Assembly (NCBI RefSeq): GCF_900496995.4
Contig: NC_044023.1
Span: 22,018,453-22,082,452, forward strand
DNA from: Aquila chrysaetos chrysaetos
Lineage: Eukaryota > Chordata > Aves > Accipitriformes > Accipitridae
DNA: 64,000 nt
Direction of reading: 5' to 3'
Shown: in pieces, positions 1-13,500 of the stretch
Position numbering within the stretch: position 1 is the stretch's first letter
Layout: each line of letters begins with the position of its first letter
Notes under the pieces: generated by a model
The model's input: the letters and a program-made list of their open reading frames with translations, nothing else
Databases searched by the model: none
Told to the model about the DNA's origin: nothing
Translations under genes and position numbers: made by a program

Positions 1-225
1 CCCTCAATATAGTGTTGGTGCAGCTTCACGGCGGGGCAAAGAGAAGAGCCGCGAGCTCTCGCCGCGGTGTACCAGGAGTGAGAAGAACCGACCTGCGCAA
101 ACGTGTACGGGGACAGTCGAGCAGGGGGATGTTTGCGAGAGGAAGAGTCGCAATAGCTTTTATTATATTGTTTCTCCAGGTGTCCCTCTGACTTGGGTAT
201 CGTGGCCCGGGTTCACAATATCTTG
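1..225. other. CpG-rich segment at the window edge, origin unknown
   Basis: About 225 bases are clearly richer in G, C and CpG (roughly 14 CpG) than the AT-rich DNA that follows. The 3' part reads like the end of a retroviral LTR: a T-rich stretch near 155-175, then a GC-rich tail ending in TTCACAATA at 212-220, followed by TTGGTGG at 223-229, which could be compared with a primer-binding site. I see no clear AATAAA and no matching LTR start, because the segment runs off the left edge. It could equally be the edge of a CpG island of a neighbouring gene. No protein can be assigned. Confidence 0.35.
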
Positions 226-1243
226 GTGGTTAAGGATCAGAGGCAAACATTTACTCCATCATAAAAAGGGGAACTGGCATCTCTGCAGATATGAGTACAA
301 ACTCATGTAAATCTTAAATTCTCACCGAAGCTTTCTATGAGATTTCAGATAGGACCGGGGTGATATTACAAATCTAGCTGCCGGATTTCTGCGCTTGAGT
401 GCATTTCACTGAGTTTACACACAGCAAAAATTAAAATGTTAGAAGAGAATGATAGAAATAAAATGAACTTCAAGGCCTGAATATTTGATATCCTAGTATT
501 CATTAAAATGAAGTAATTATCTGATTTGTATCTATTAATTCTGGCACATTAGATTGCTTCAATCTTTAAATTCTACATAAATTTTTATACCAATTAATTA
601 AAATAAAAGGAACTACACTTTATATGCCTTCTTTATTCTTAATCCTTTTTTCCCCTTACCTGAGTGCTTCTTTTTCAAGCAAGGGGCTATCATTCATAGT
701 GAATCAGACACCTCCCAAATGGGATGATCTCTTGAGAAATAAGACTTTGCAACAAAAAAAAAAGGAAAATGTTTCATGTCTCACTTTCATCTTCAGAATA
801 GCGACCTTAGTAAGTGAGCTCCTGAAAAGAAACACCTGCACCCTGAAATTAAGCATTCAAGGCATCACTGTGATAATCCAGTTCACCTACAGTAAGAAGC
901 ATAAGGGAGAAAGTATCTTGTAAATAATATTTGATACCATTGCTGTAGGGCCTTGGGGTTGAGGGTTGGATTTCTCTTGTCCATGTGCAGTATTATGGAT
1001 TAGTTCTATATAGTGTTGCCTTTGGACCATAAGAATTCAAATAAAAGCTCATACTGTAGCCAGGATTTCCAAGGGATACCACTGCAGACTGGATTGGGAA
1101 TTGTGCAAAACCAATATGAAACACTTTAGCCAAAATATTTATAATATTTATATATATATATACGTGCATGTATACATATAAATTTTTGTAAATAATGATT
1201 CATTCAGGCTAATTAGTTCATAAATAAAGATCTGAGATTTTTG

Positions 1244-1360
1244 GTCTGAGTTTTCCCATGGGTAAAATAAGGATAATAATGCTTCTGTGTTATTTGTAAA
1301 GAGCATTTAGGTCTGCTATTGAGGAGTGCCATGGATTTGTAAGGTATTATTTATTATTTT
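1244..1360 (-). repeat. Ancient amniote MIR/L2-type SINE relic, reverse orientation
   Basis: The plus strand reads like the reverse complement of a MIR-type tail. A degraded 'CTCAGTTTCCCCATCTGTAA'-like block (1245-1266) is followed by GGATAATAATGCTTC, a TTTGTAAAGAGCATTTAGGTC block that matches the usual TTTGTAAAGCGCTTTGAAGATC, and a closing AAGGTATTATTTATTATT. The order and spacing of these blocks fit the amniote MIR family found in turtles, crocodilians and birds. Divergence is high, as expected of an old copy. Family assignment is from memory. Confidence 0.7.
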
Positions 1361-3094
1361 CTAGAAATCTCCTGTATCACTGAAGTGTGGCCACCAAAAG
1401 GGTGGAAATATGCTGGGAAGCCATTTTATGCCTACAGTCCTACCTAACACAACCTTTCAGATAAGTGCAAGTCACCTGAAGCAAACCACTGATTTTCCTA
1501 TGTTAAACCTCAAGGGAAAAACAGATAAAGAAACTGTCAGATCCATGGAAGGCATGTGTATCAAAGGCTACTTGTAATTGCATGTGCAGTACTTACATAT
1601 AAATTTTTTGTGTATGTCACAACCTGCTGGACAAATACATACTTTTAGTTCACATCGTCATTGTCGCAAATCCTTAATAGGATGGCATAGATAAGATATT
1701 CTTCCTGGTCTTGGCAATTTAGCGTTTTTGCAAGGTATTTACACGTTTTATATTTTTATTACCACATCAAAAATCACAGCAATGGCTAAGTGAAAAAAAT
1801 CTCCAAAATGTATACATAATCTGTGCTCTAATATTTATATGAAATTCAGTAAACTAGTTTCCCTTTCAAAAATACTGTAGATATCTTTTTGAATATAGGT
1901 GAGATGATACCTGATGAATTTTTATATCCATGCGGTTGAACAAACTTTGTGAGCTTTATTGAAAGCGGATTACCTTACTATCTATGTCTATGGTTCCTGG
2001 GTTGGTCTGCAATTTTGATATTTTGATAGTAGCCCACTTCCAATTAATTTACTCTTTGTTTCTGACTAAGACACTGTAGAAATGTTACTATTTACACTAG
2101 TATTTAGGACTTACATTGAAGAAATAATAATAACAGGTCTGCTTGCCAGCTGATAGAAACCAACTTAAGGAAATTGTGGCACATCTGAGCTTTTTTTTTT
2201 GCTTTTATTTTTCTTTTTAACTCAAAGTGTGTACTTGCCCTGTAGTCATTGAAGTGGAACAGCATGAAATCATCATTTTATTTGAAGAGTTTTAGGAGTC
2301 ACTCATCAAAAAGATGGAGACAAGGATCCACTTGGATTATAACACACTTTCCCTTCCACTGTAATACAATAAAAGTTGTATTTAAGTCAGCTCATAACAC
2401 TTGGAAAGTAGTGAGAGAAACCTCATGTAAGCATTATTAATTCCCCTGGAATTTACGCTATTTGCCAATATTGAAATTTTCTCAATTTAGAGATTAAACA
2501 TGAGAACGCCCAAATATATACAACTGAGAAGATGAAGATAATAGGATAATATCCAGCAGGAAAGAGGAGCATAGGGCTCTGATGGGAGCATCAGGTAGCT
2601 TATTCCTTCTTTGTTTGCACATGTCAATACATTCCCTTTCTAACAGCACAACAAAGAAAAGTATCAGTAACCTTAAATTACTTTTGTGGTCTTTACAGAG
2701 CATCTCTCTAAAAGCAAAATAAATGGAATCCACTGGGCAGCCAAAAGGAAAAGACCATCTCAACATATTTTGCTCTGCTCAAGACAAGGTACACTAATCC
2801 AAACTCAATCCTCTCTGTCATTGTTTCTATTTTCTGGCAGAAACCTTAGAGCCACACTAAGAGTGAGCAGCTCAGCAGCTACTGTTGAAATGAGAGCAGA
2901 CTGGGTGTTTGGGAAGAAACAGGTTGTGGAGCCTGTGGAAAATGGGCATCTGGTCTTAGCTACAGGACATCCTCACTCCAATGTAGCCCAAGACTTTGAA
3001 GTCAATGGACTTGCTCTCAATTTATGCTAGGTAATCATGGGAAAAAAATTGACCCAAACACGGGAATAAAAGTTGGCTGAGGTGCAGCTGGCTT

Positions 3095-3136
3095 ATAGCA
3101 ACACAACTTGATAGCAACACAACTTGATAGCAACAG
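3095..3136. repeat. 16-bp tandem repeat, about 2.6 copies
   Basis: The unit ATAGCAACACAACTTG occurs at 3095-3110 and exactly again at 3111-3126, followed by a partial copy ending at 3135. Identity between the two full copies suggests recent slippage. Confidence 0.9.
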
Positions 3137-3247
3137 TGGAGGTTAGCAAGCACTCTTTTTCTTTCCAATTAAGAATGATGCTGTCTTCTTGTTTTGTCAG
3201 CTCAGAGCATTGCAGTAATAGTCAGACTTGTATTAATGGTGTTGTGT

Positions 3248-3327
3248 TAAACAAACAAACAAAAATAAAACAAAACAAAACCAAACAAACAAACAAAAAG
3301 CCCAAAAACCCCAACAAAAAACGAAAC
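3248..3327. repeat. AAAC-rich microsatellite
   Basis: A run of AAAC/AAAAC units with minor interruptions, grading into an A- and C-rich tail. The open frame across it is a repeat artefact rich in K, Q, T and N. Confidence 0.9.
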
Positions 3328-6300
3328 AGCTTATGTTTCTGAATGGATGAACCAGATTCCCAATCGTTTTCATAGGTCTATTATCCATGTGACTCACTGG
3401 CTTTAACTGAGGTAGTCTTGATTCAGCTGATATGCTGTAATGTTCACAAGACCCTATCTTCTTTAATCACTTATCATAAAGTTATATTTTTTATCCAGGT
3501 ATGAGGATATTTTTTTTTTTTTAATTAAGTATATTGTACACTTCCAGAACTCTTACTTTTACCATCTGTATAAATAATACATAGTATTGCAGAAAGGCTA
3601 ATTTTCCTTCCCTTTCCACTGTCCTATTGCCTTTGAGGCCACTAAACTTGTGTTTCTGGAAGTTGGTGAGTGACTTTTCAGAGAAATTACACTGGTGATG
3701 ACAAAAGAGCCAAGTCCTTGAACAATGCACTTACCCCAACTAGGCAGGTTTCTAATACTGTTTTGTGCAGAAATGTTTGGGTCCTGCCACTGGTGGCTGG
3801 TTTGTAAAGTTATTGTTATTAACATCAGTGTTTTCAACTTTTTAACATTTGTAAACCCTCAAGAATTTTCCGAGTGAGGTATAAACCACTTTTATAAAGA
3901 GTTTAACCTACTGGAAATACATTTGCTTTTTTGAGTTGCCTCTCGTGTGAACCACATCTCAAACCACCACGTGGACCCCTCAGCAGCTCATTTCAGGCAA
4001 GTGCTGCAGTAGCTGAAGAGCAGCAGGCGTACTTGTTTTGTAAAAGACCTTTCAAATTTTACTGCTTCATGCTTATATATGACCAATTGAGAAGCGAAGC
4101 AGGATTTATACGACTGCATAAAGTGCAAGCAGCAGGGTTCAGTAAAGGCAAATGTGTCATTGAGCTGCTCAAGCTTACAAGAGCAAATAATTGATTAATA
4201 GTAATTAGAAAAAAATGCCTAGAGCTTCCACATCTGCTTCTCTTTCCATTCTCCTACCTCTAAGTCCATCTTGTGTATGTTTTTTTTTTTTTCTCCTTGT
4301 GCTGAAGAAACCAGCTAACTCTTTCTGGAGTCTTACAACGTCTTAATGTTTTAATTTCTTGCCAACCACACTAAAGTCATGAATCAGGGGCAGCAGTGTC
4401 GTGTGACTGCTGTGTTGCCGGCAACATGGACCTACAAGTGTGGAAGTTTACGTACTGACAAGATGGGATAAACGCACACAGAGATATATGAACACTGCTG
4501 TACAAGCTCCATTATCAGCACAGGGCCAGGATTAAGACCATCCATTAACTTTTTCCTCCCTTACCGAGTGGCCAGTCTGAATCTGGGTAGAAGTGACAAA
4601 CCGACTTGCCCTGGGATCCTGCCCAGCCTGGCCAGCTACTTCAGAGCAAACATGTTGTTGGCGTGACCCAGGAGGAACTGGACACGGTCGGGTCTGTGCG
4701 TGCGATGCGATTCAGGCTTATCCAAGCAGGGTAGTGGTTGATGGAAACAAGATCTTTTTTCTGTTGTTATTTTCTTAAAAGGCCATCAACTAAACTCACC
4801 TGTGGACTTCAGGTATGGCAGCCATAACAAAAAGTCCAAATAATCACTAGTATAACGCCTCAATAGTCTGCAAAGACCATGTTTTCTGTGACCTCATATA
4901 CACCCTCATCAAAAAAATTCAGCTGAGAGACAGTGATGAAGATGATACTTTAAAATCAAAAGGCAAGTGACCTTCTCATTGCTTCTGATTCTTTACCTAA
5001 GGGTGAACCCATAACTAAATGGTACTTAGAGGTGTGGATGAAAGCTCGTGACGGTCAGCTGACAGATCAGGAAAGTACAATTTACTTTACAAAATCAAAA
5101 TTTTGTTGAGAATGAATGTACAATGATAAGGACTAGTCCATACAACTAAAAGTAGTGCAGTAAAGCAGTCCAGCCAGAGCTCAATGAAATAAAGATGACC
5201 TGAGCTGCAGCTACTCATTTATGCTAGAGGCTTCTGGGCTTCAGAAATAGGACCTCATCTAGTGAACAATCAACTTTCTTCTGCCTGAATTTTAGATTAA
5301 ATTTAATGAATTAATAGAGTTCCTTTCTTTTTTTTCTTTTTTTTTTTGCCAAGGAGCAATTGAGTGGAATTTTATGTGGAGTCCCCAAGCTATCTTTTTA
5401 ATCCTGTAGAAATAGAGAAAATAAGTAGATATGCGCTTCTTTTAATTGTTAACTAACACTTTTAAAAGCATAAAAATGACTGCATGTGAGGTATTTCATC
5501 TTTTCCAAAGGAAGCATGTAATTTCTTATCCTAAGGCTCAATATACTTGTACTGGTCAGTTCTGAGAGCAGCCAGAGAAGAAGGTTGCAGAGTTACAATA
5601 ATTGCTTTTTGCTGCAATCAGTAGCCAAAGCTGGTAGCTGAGTATCTTTAACTTTTCATTTAAACTGCAAATGAAACTATTCCTGCAACCACAGGCACTC
5701 CTCATATTCATTCTCTAATCTGAACAGTACGTTTCTGAGCTGTCTCCTGGTTTTACAACTGTTTCTTTGAACTCCGTTATAAGGACAAAGCGCCGTCTGT
5801 GCAGGGATAATGGCTTCTCAGGATGGAGAAACCCGCGCGCCGCCGAGCCATTGCCAGCAGGGATAAGGGACACGTTTGATTTCTTCTCTCCCATCCTTTG
5901 CGTGTGGGATGCCCTGTGATAACTTTTCTGATTCCTTCCCAGAGTTGCCTTTGTGATTTCCCAGCTGGTGGCTTTCTCCAACCCACCACGCGGGACCGGC
6001 CATCCCCGTGGCCTTCCTGATCTCCTCCTCCACCCACGTCTATCCCATCTGGAGCGTCAACAAAGCGAGAGCATGGTTTCCATGTAGAAAAGTGGTTTTT
6101 AGTGGAGCTCAGAGGTGAAATGAGGCCAAACGCTTTTGCTCCGGCTGAGCTTCTGGAGCCTCTCTCCTGCACTGCGCAACTTAACGTCAGTCTTGGGACC
6201 CCGGTGTCTGATGCGATTGTGATAACATTTACAATGCGACTGCTTCCCAGTATGGTTGTGGTTATGGTTTCTATCTGCAAAACTGAGGTATTCCTTTTTT

Positions 6301-9300
6301 TTAGAGCGTTCCATGAGATTTTTTTTCCCTAAACTTAAGCTATTTATGGCCTAGCTGTATACTTCTTGGCATGACATTGCATCAAAATAACACAGAGGTT
6401 CAGGGGGAAAAAAAATCAGTAATATTTCAACCTGCTCTTACTTCAAAGATATGTGAAGCTTCCTACTTCCCTTTGACTGGATAATTCTGATTTGGGTACA
6501 AGATGAATTTGGCCCTCACCATGGGGACTACATAAAAAGCTCTTTTACAATGGGTTTTCAGTTTTGGAAGGAAACACGGAGTCTAGGTCTGTAATAATTG
6601 TAAAGAGGTCCATGCAGAAAGATAGATGCTTTCAATTCAGTTGCTCTGAATTTTTCGTATTCTGCTTGCACTGCTTCAGGTGCATACAGGGAAGGCATTT
6701 TTTCCCACTGGAGTTTTGGTGCCAATGTGATAACAATGTGAGGACTGATCATATACAATTTCCTCATAATTTATTTATATCCACTTAATTAAGTTATTAT
6801 GAAGTCTTATTTTTTCTTATTGGCAGTGAGGATGCAGTTAATTTTCTTAGCCTTTCCTTCGTAACCATGATCTCTGGCATACTGTTTCTCTGCTAAAACT
6901 GCTCTTTTTCAAAAGACATATCCACAAGATATTCTGTGATGACCAATTCAAAACTTAGCCTTGGTAAAGCTGCACCAGTAACAAAGCTTCCTTTTTTTTG
7001 ATTTATATTCAATTCCTCTAGCAATATACCCAAACAACTTGCTGTATTTCTTTGCTGCTTCTCTATTATGTGTTGCAAGGCGAAGAAATTGCCTAATCTT
7101 TTGTTTTCACTTTCCTTTCTCGTGTATCTCTTACCTGTTCTAATTTTCCTTTCAAGAGTTTTTCTCCCAAGACCTTTTTCCTTTAATTATTGCCACTTAC
7201 TGGTCCAGTAGTCAAAAAGTACATGGTGAAGCCTCTGACAGAAGGCTGGCATCTCCATTGCAAACAAAAAGCTGTCCTACGAATGGCAGAAACCACACAT
7301 GGACTGTACACAACAGCGTCAGTTTTGCTTTTCTGGACTCATCTGCCCACATGGCAAAACATCATCCAGCTGCTAAAGATGATCAAAAAGAAACATCTGA
7401 GTTCTTAAGGAAAAAAAAAACAATAGGAGAGTTGAAATGTCACTAAATATTTTAATGCCTCATTTATTCTGAATAGGACTTCTCAGTTATTGTCAAGGAA
7501 GAGTCTCACGTTTTAGGGCTAATATTCAAGGGGTTTCTCCTTTCCATTGCACTATATTTATCTAAAAGGAAAGACTTTCCTCTAGATTTTCCAAATCTCC
7601 TCCATTCATTTACTCTCTGTTACATCATCGCCTTCTAAACAAATGTGACTTCAATTTTAATAACTTGCCCCATCTGGGGTCAGATTAAGTCATTCATCAC
7701 CTTACATTCTGTTTGGCAAAACCACCATGCTGCTTAAAATATTTGTTTAATACTACGGTGAGCGAAGGTTCATAATCCTTAGACCTCAGTTGTGAAATAT
7801 TAATAATAGAAATCACTTTGTAAGAGGTTAAAGCTTTTTTTTAACTCAGCAAGCTCTCATAGGAACATCAGAAATTATAAAGAAATTTGGATGCTCCAAA
7901 ACTGACAAAAATCAGCAACCAGCAGGGACCTTTAGTCTTGCAAAACATTCAGTATTCATCCACCTACAAGAAAAAGGAGTAATAACAAGTGTCTTGCAAA
8001 TAAAGTGTTTAAACCTCTGAAGTATATAGGACATAAAGCCATTTCCTATTTCCTCATTTGAAAATTCTATCTTGGTTGGAAAGCTATGGTAAAACACCCC
8101 AGACTGACTATCAAAATGCCATGCACCCATATTATTTAATTTCATGTAATGCTAGTCTGTGTGTATATGGTTTATTTTTCCCTCAATCTCTTTTTTATTT
8201 TCTCCTCGATCTTGAGTTAATGTCATAAATACATTTTTACCTCTGCACATCTTATGGATGTTAAATCCCTAAAGGTGATGGGATCATAATTTAACACTTG
8301 ACTTTAAAAGTATGATTGTGCTTAAAACTAATCTTGATAAATCACTGTTTTCCTTGAAAAGATACAAATATTTAATGAAAAATACACTTAATAGAAATAT
8401 TTAACACTGTAAAATACTGGAAATCAGATGTTGATTAGACAGCAAATGTGTTTGCACTGGGTTTCTACAGAATATATTTGCTGGTAATATAATTTTTCTG
8501 ACCAGTTTTACAGTTTACAAGAAGGCAGTTTAGAATTGCACATAGGAATGTTGAGGTCCTCTGCGTGGTGGAGTTACTCCCCGTGCTTGGGTAAGCTACT
8601 TTTGCTTCATGGTCTCATCCTGGATACTCGGCGTTTACCCAAGTACTGCATCACTTTTGGTCCAGAGCGCCATTGACTCCGAAGCCACCAGCATGATCCT
8701 GGTCCAGGTGTAAGCTGGCTGATCACAGCATCTAATGAAGATTTAGGGTTCTCCACCGGTCTCAACTGCAAGTCTCTACATGGGTCAAAATTTTAACCCC
8801 ACGCTTGCCTGGGCTCCCAGAGCGCAAGGCAAATGTGCCATCCAAAAAACCCCTCTCGCATGCTGCCAGCTGGCCAGAAGCTGGCACCATCCTTCTGGTT
8901 CACCCGGGCGGTGATGGACCATCATTTGGGGAGATACCCAAAAAGGCAGTTGTGATTTCAGTGGAGAGGAAAAAAAATGGAAGGGTTGCCTTACAAATTC
9001 ACTTTGTGGTTTGCAGACTGATTGCCTTAATGGCATTCTCATTAAAAGTTCTTGCTGTGAAACGCTGTTTTCTCTCTCTTTCGGAATTCTCTGCATTAAT
9101 AATTAGTAGCTCCTTTCGAAAGTTATTTATAGAAAGTATTGCTCTTGTGTCACTTCATGCTAGACAAGACAGAAAGAAAGCACTGTACAGATGCACACAC
9201 AGAGCAGAACTGTTTAACATTCTGCTAAAAACTACAAGATATTCTTTACAGACAAGGAAAACCCAGAAAACCCCCTCCTCCTCCCAAAACCATCATGCTG

Positions 9301-10424
9301 TTCTAGCAGCAAAGGGAATGACACTGGCCACACCTAAATGTGGGAAGGTAAATCTCCTCCCAAGGTTTTCGGTGGCTTGCCTGGTGTGTGTGGGAAAAGC
9401 TCTCCATCCTCTCCCCATTCTGCAAACCTGCAGAAGGCTTCATTTTCCAGCTCTATCTGGCCTCTTTCTTTAAGTACGTATATGCACGTTCAAATTCAAA
9501 ACATGGCATTTAGTTCATTAAACTCGTGCCAGGAAAAAGCACACAGAAAGCAAAAAGTGGTTGAGTTAAGGCCCTGGGAAGAGAAGTAAGGAGCGGCAGA
9601 GCGTGTGCTGCTGGCAGCAGCCTGGACTGGAGCTGCCAGACAATGGTGATGGGAAAGTTTAGTTTTAGATAGTGGGAGCAAAACATTGAATCACTTGGGG
9701 AAATAGGGACTGCAGAAGAAATAAGGCCTGCAGAAACAGCTGCATTGAGTAGGGCTAGCAATGAGAGGAGGAGGAGAGGCACATGGGCCCATGTGTGTTA
9801 TTGCCAAGCAATATGAAAAGGACTCCAACATTAGCAGAATAGGATTTTTTTTTTTTTTTTTACCTCTCTATACTACATCAAAAAGACAGCTGCAATGCAA
9901 TCTGCTGTTTGCGTAAGGAAGGTGTTAGTGATGAGCAGGACGGTTCACTCGCAAGAACCATCGCTGGTGGAAGCAGCGATCACCGAGCGGGGCCGGTGGG
10001 GCCAGTGGCAGGGCAGGGGCTCAGGTCCCACACCTCCCACAGCAACTTCACAGCATCTCCCCCGGTGGGACCAGGGTGAAAACCGGCATCTTAACAGCCT
10101 TTCAGAAGGCCATCATTTGTCCCTTGGAAAACAAGGCATTAATCCTAACTCCTGTCTTCCAGACAGAGCATGATATATATACAGCATTGGATAAGGCTTG
10201 TAAACACAAATATAACAAAAAGCCCCAGTGAAGCTGGTACGCTCTATGTCTTTGCTACCTCTCCCATCCCTCTGCAAGCCTGTCCTGGTTATTCTGCTTT
10301 TCTTTTTCCCCAGGAAACAAATGCTTTTAATTCAGTCCTATAAGAGGCAAAGATGCTTCCAGGGCAGCAACCTCTGTGCCTCCTCGTAGAAACAGTCACA
10401 TAGAACAAAGAGAAGAAAGAGTTT

Positions 10425-10512
10425 GATGATAATAATAAGTAATTATAATTATAATTAGCACATATTTAGTGCTTTACATTTTCAAAGCACTGTACAAATA
10501 TTAGCTAATGAA
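10425..10512 (+). repeat. Ancient amniote MIR/L2-type SINE relic, forward orientation
   Basis: A (GATAATAATAA)-like lead at 10425-10440 and an ATTTAGTGCTTTACATTTTC block are followed by AAAGCACTGTACAAATATTA and GCTAATGA. This matches in order the well-known 3' part of amniote MIR elements (AGCGCTTTACATCTTCAAAGCGCTTTACAAACATTAACTAAT type). It is the same family as the relic at 1244-1360, in the opposite orientation. Confidence 0.75.
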
Positions 10513-13500
10513 TATTTGGTAAGCAAACAGATTTCAAGCTTCTAGAAGGGTTATTACAAACTATGAGGAAAATATTTTACAATATTTGGCTGACTTTTTC
10601 CTCACTCCTACATTTGCAAGGTTATTAGGCTTTGCTACACCTGTAACTTAATCATAGCGAGCCATTTTGTATTTGTTACTCTTATAGTATTTAAACAGTG
10701 ATGTGTTTAATTAGAATTTAAGGATTGGGGATGTGTAGAAATAAACTCTTCAAAGCATTTTTAAAAGAAAGCACTGTGTGGACAATGTGGGCAAACATTT
10801 TGCCCCCACTTTTTCTTCTTGTTTTAGTGCACTGGAATATGACTAGCCTTAGGTCTGGACTCTGAGACTTAATGAACGCACTGATCCTCCCTAGCCATGC
10901 TCACGTTCCCATGTAAAATAATCCAGTTTCACCCATATCTAAATGTTTTGCCCAAAGCTGACCCAAGGCTCTAGAATCTATTCTACATTTGGCAAACTTG
11001 AGGATTCCCACTGGACGCGGATGCTGAGCAGTCATTTAGGACAAGAGGTTTGGTTAGAGGGACAGTTCCACAGTCAGTCTTCTGTGCTTCCCTCTGGGAA
11101 GCTGCAAGAAGTGGAAGGGCATATTCAGAACAGATATTTGCAGTTATTTTGCTAGAGATGAGGTTGTGCGTATCATTCGAGGCAATAGAAACTCAGTTAA
11201 TACCATCACAGACACCGCCTTGTAGTAAACATACAGCTGAAGCTGCAGAGGTGGTGTAATTGCGGGTATGAGCTGCTGTCTCCTCCAGGAGCTGAGGTTA
11301 GCATCGATCCTTTGCAAGAATCCTACTAGCTAAAATAAGGCAAAAGAACGTATCTTTCTTTCTCAGCCGTCCCTATGATACACCAAATATTGGGTCAGAT
11401 ATTTCTCTTTTATCATGGATGGAATTGTTTGTGCTTCGTAGTATTGATAATGAGAGGAAAAGCAGATGCGTAGACATAGTGACTGCGCCCCAACCTTTCA
11501 GAAGATCTAATAACTCTTTGAAGTTCAGCCACCCAAGTGCTCACTAAGCCAAAACCCTCAGATTTAAAAATTCTGATGTATATAGTCAAGCTCTTCTAAT
11601 GAGCTTTTCTTGATGGTTGTAATTGGTCTCTTCTTTCCTTGTTTTTGTCCTTGACTTTGAAGTTTTGATTCATTACCTTGTGCAAATTCTCCTCCGCACC
11701 ATGACAAACAATTTCATACCAATGATTCCTCTGTTTCATTTGTATCCAAGTTGCCTTTTTTAAGCTAGCACACTCTTATCTCTTCGTAATCAATTTTCTA
11801 CTTTCTAAATATCCTCAGTTTTGGCACCTATATAGCAAGCTTTCTTCACATGAAGTGATTAAAGTATTCAGCTTGCTCTCTTTCTTCCTTCACCTTGTCT
11901 GCTTTAGTTTGTGCTTTGAGCGGTAGCTGGGCAGTGTATATATCTTGCTTCTTAAAATCTGCAGATTATGTGTGATCTTTATATTAGTTTCTCTTCCAAT
12001 TGCTTCTGCTTCGCTATCCTTGCACAATAGGCACTCGGCATCTGCTTCTGCCGTTGCCTCTGAAAGCAGAAGTGATTTCTCCTGCCAATTTTCCACTTTC
12101 CAAAAAGAAACTGTTCTTTCAAGGCTTGATCTTGTTGTGTGCTTTAAAGTCAGTAATAATATAGTATACGCGACATGTTACCGAACTGGGGATAAAACAA
12201 GAAACACAGATAGAGCAGCCAAGATATTTAATAACAAACTCTAATATGCACACTGCTTGGCAGGCCAAGGGAAATACGTTTCTTGAAATGACACCAAGCT
12301 CTACCAAGAGGCAATCCGGGCCCCGGGCACTCAGGCCAGACAAAAGGGTATTGGCCGTGGAGCCAGGCACAGGGACAGATCTGTTTTTCTGACTTTTTTT
12401 AAATAGTTTTTTCTAGTTGACCAGAAGTTTAGTTATTTCCAATTACCAGTGCACAGAAAAGTAATTTTTCCACATATTTTTGATAGGAAACCTGTCCTAT
12501 GGTGCAGGGATGTTTTGATATTTTGGAAAGTTCACTTCAATTTCTTGTATCTCTGCTTCCCATATCACATTTTGACATCTATTTAGAGTGCAAATGTTTC
12601 AGGCTGGGACAGCCTCTCACTTATCATGGGGAAGAATAAAGAATACATTGTTATTTATGTTATCTGGTAACAGTATGTAAAGACAATGCACATGTAGGAT
12701 GGAAACTGATTTTCTCTCTGGCTAGAATTTACAAATAAGGTTTTCCTAATAGGAAAGTAAGTTTATTCAGTGCCTGGCATAGTGAATCCTTGGTTTGATG
12801 TAAAGGTTTTCAGGCTCTACATTCATACAAATAATCTGTCATAAACAGCTGCTGCACTTAATTTTAGATAGGGATAGAGCTGAACACAGAAAAAATGTAA
12901 CTAACCAAAAATCAAAGTGAAAAATCAACCTAAACGGCATTTGGGGTTTTTGCTGCTGTTGTTGTTTTAACATATTGACTAATATTTTCCATTACTGTCA
13001 TTTCTCCTCTACTCTTCTGGATATCATCAATGTCCATATAATGCAAAAAGGTAATCCAAAATTAAGGAAGGGGTCATCCTTGCAGTATTTCCAGTTATTA
13101 GGAAATATAAAGCACCATAAGTGCTTAATCAAAAGTGAGTATTCTGACTTACTTTTGGAGGTTCATGTAGTCTTGATGAGCTTTGTAAGTCCTCAGCTCC
13201 TGAGAATGCAGTGCCTACATCTTTGCTACCCCCGCCGCCACAACTGGCAATGCGTGATGACAGTTCGCCACATTATCCCTTAGACAAGGCAACAAAAGAA
13301 TACGTGCTCAAAGGTTTAAGAGTGAAAATACAAGAAGAAAGAGTCATACATGGGAAACAGATTTCATTTCTTCTGTGAAGAGTCAGGTTCAGCCTTTAGC
13401 CTTTAAAAATCCTACAAAAAGGCAAACCTGATTCTTATACCTGCTGAAAAGCTACTAAACTGTTTAGATGGTAGGTATCATCAGGCTGCTTCTCAGCAGG

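Larger units (their letters stand above)
226..10424. other. AT-rich intergenic stretch, no gene supported
   Basis: No open frame here shows convincing protein character combined with splice signals. The stretch holds a MIR-like relic (1244-1360), a TA-rich microsatellite near 1149-1162, a short tandem repeat at 3095-3136, an AAAC-rich microsatellite at 3248-3327, several poly-T runs (for example 9845-9861) and a mildly GC-rich patch near 5780-6250. The longest open frame (8805-9473, plus) has no recognisable domain and no promoter or splice context. Confidence 0.6.

Noticed and set aside
3124..3342. Open frame across the AAAC microsatellite
   Set aside because: Its second half is simply the translated repeat.
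8805..9473. Plus-strand open frame of 222 codons
   Set aside because: No recognisable domain, no splice or promoter context and mixed low-complexity composition. It is within the length expected by chance in 64 kb.
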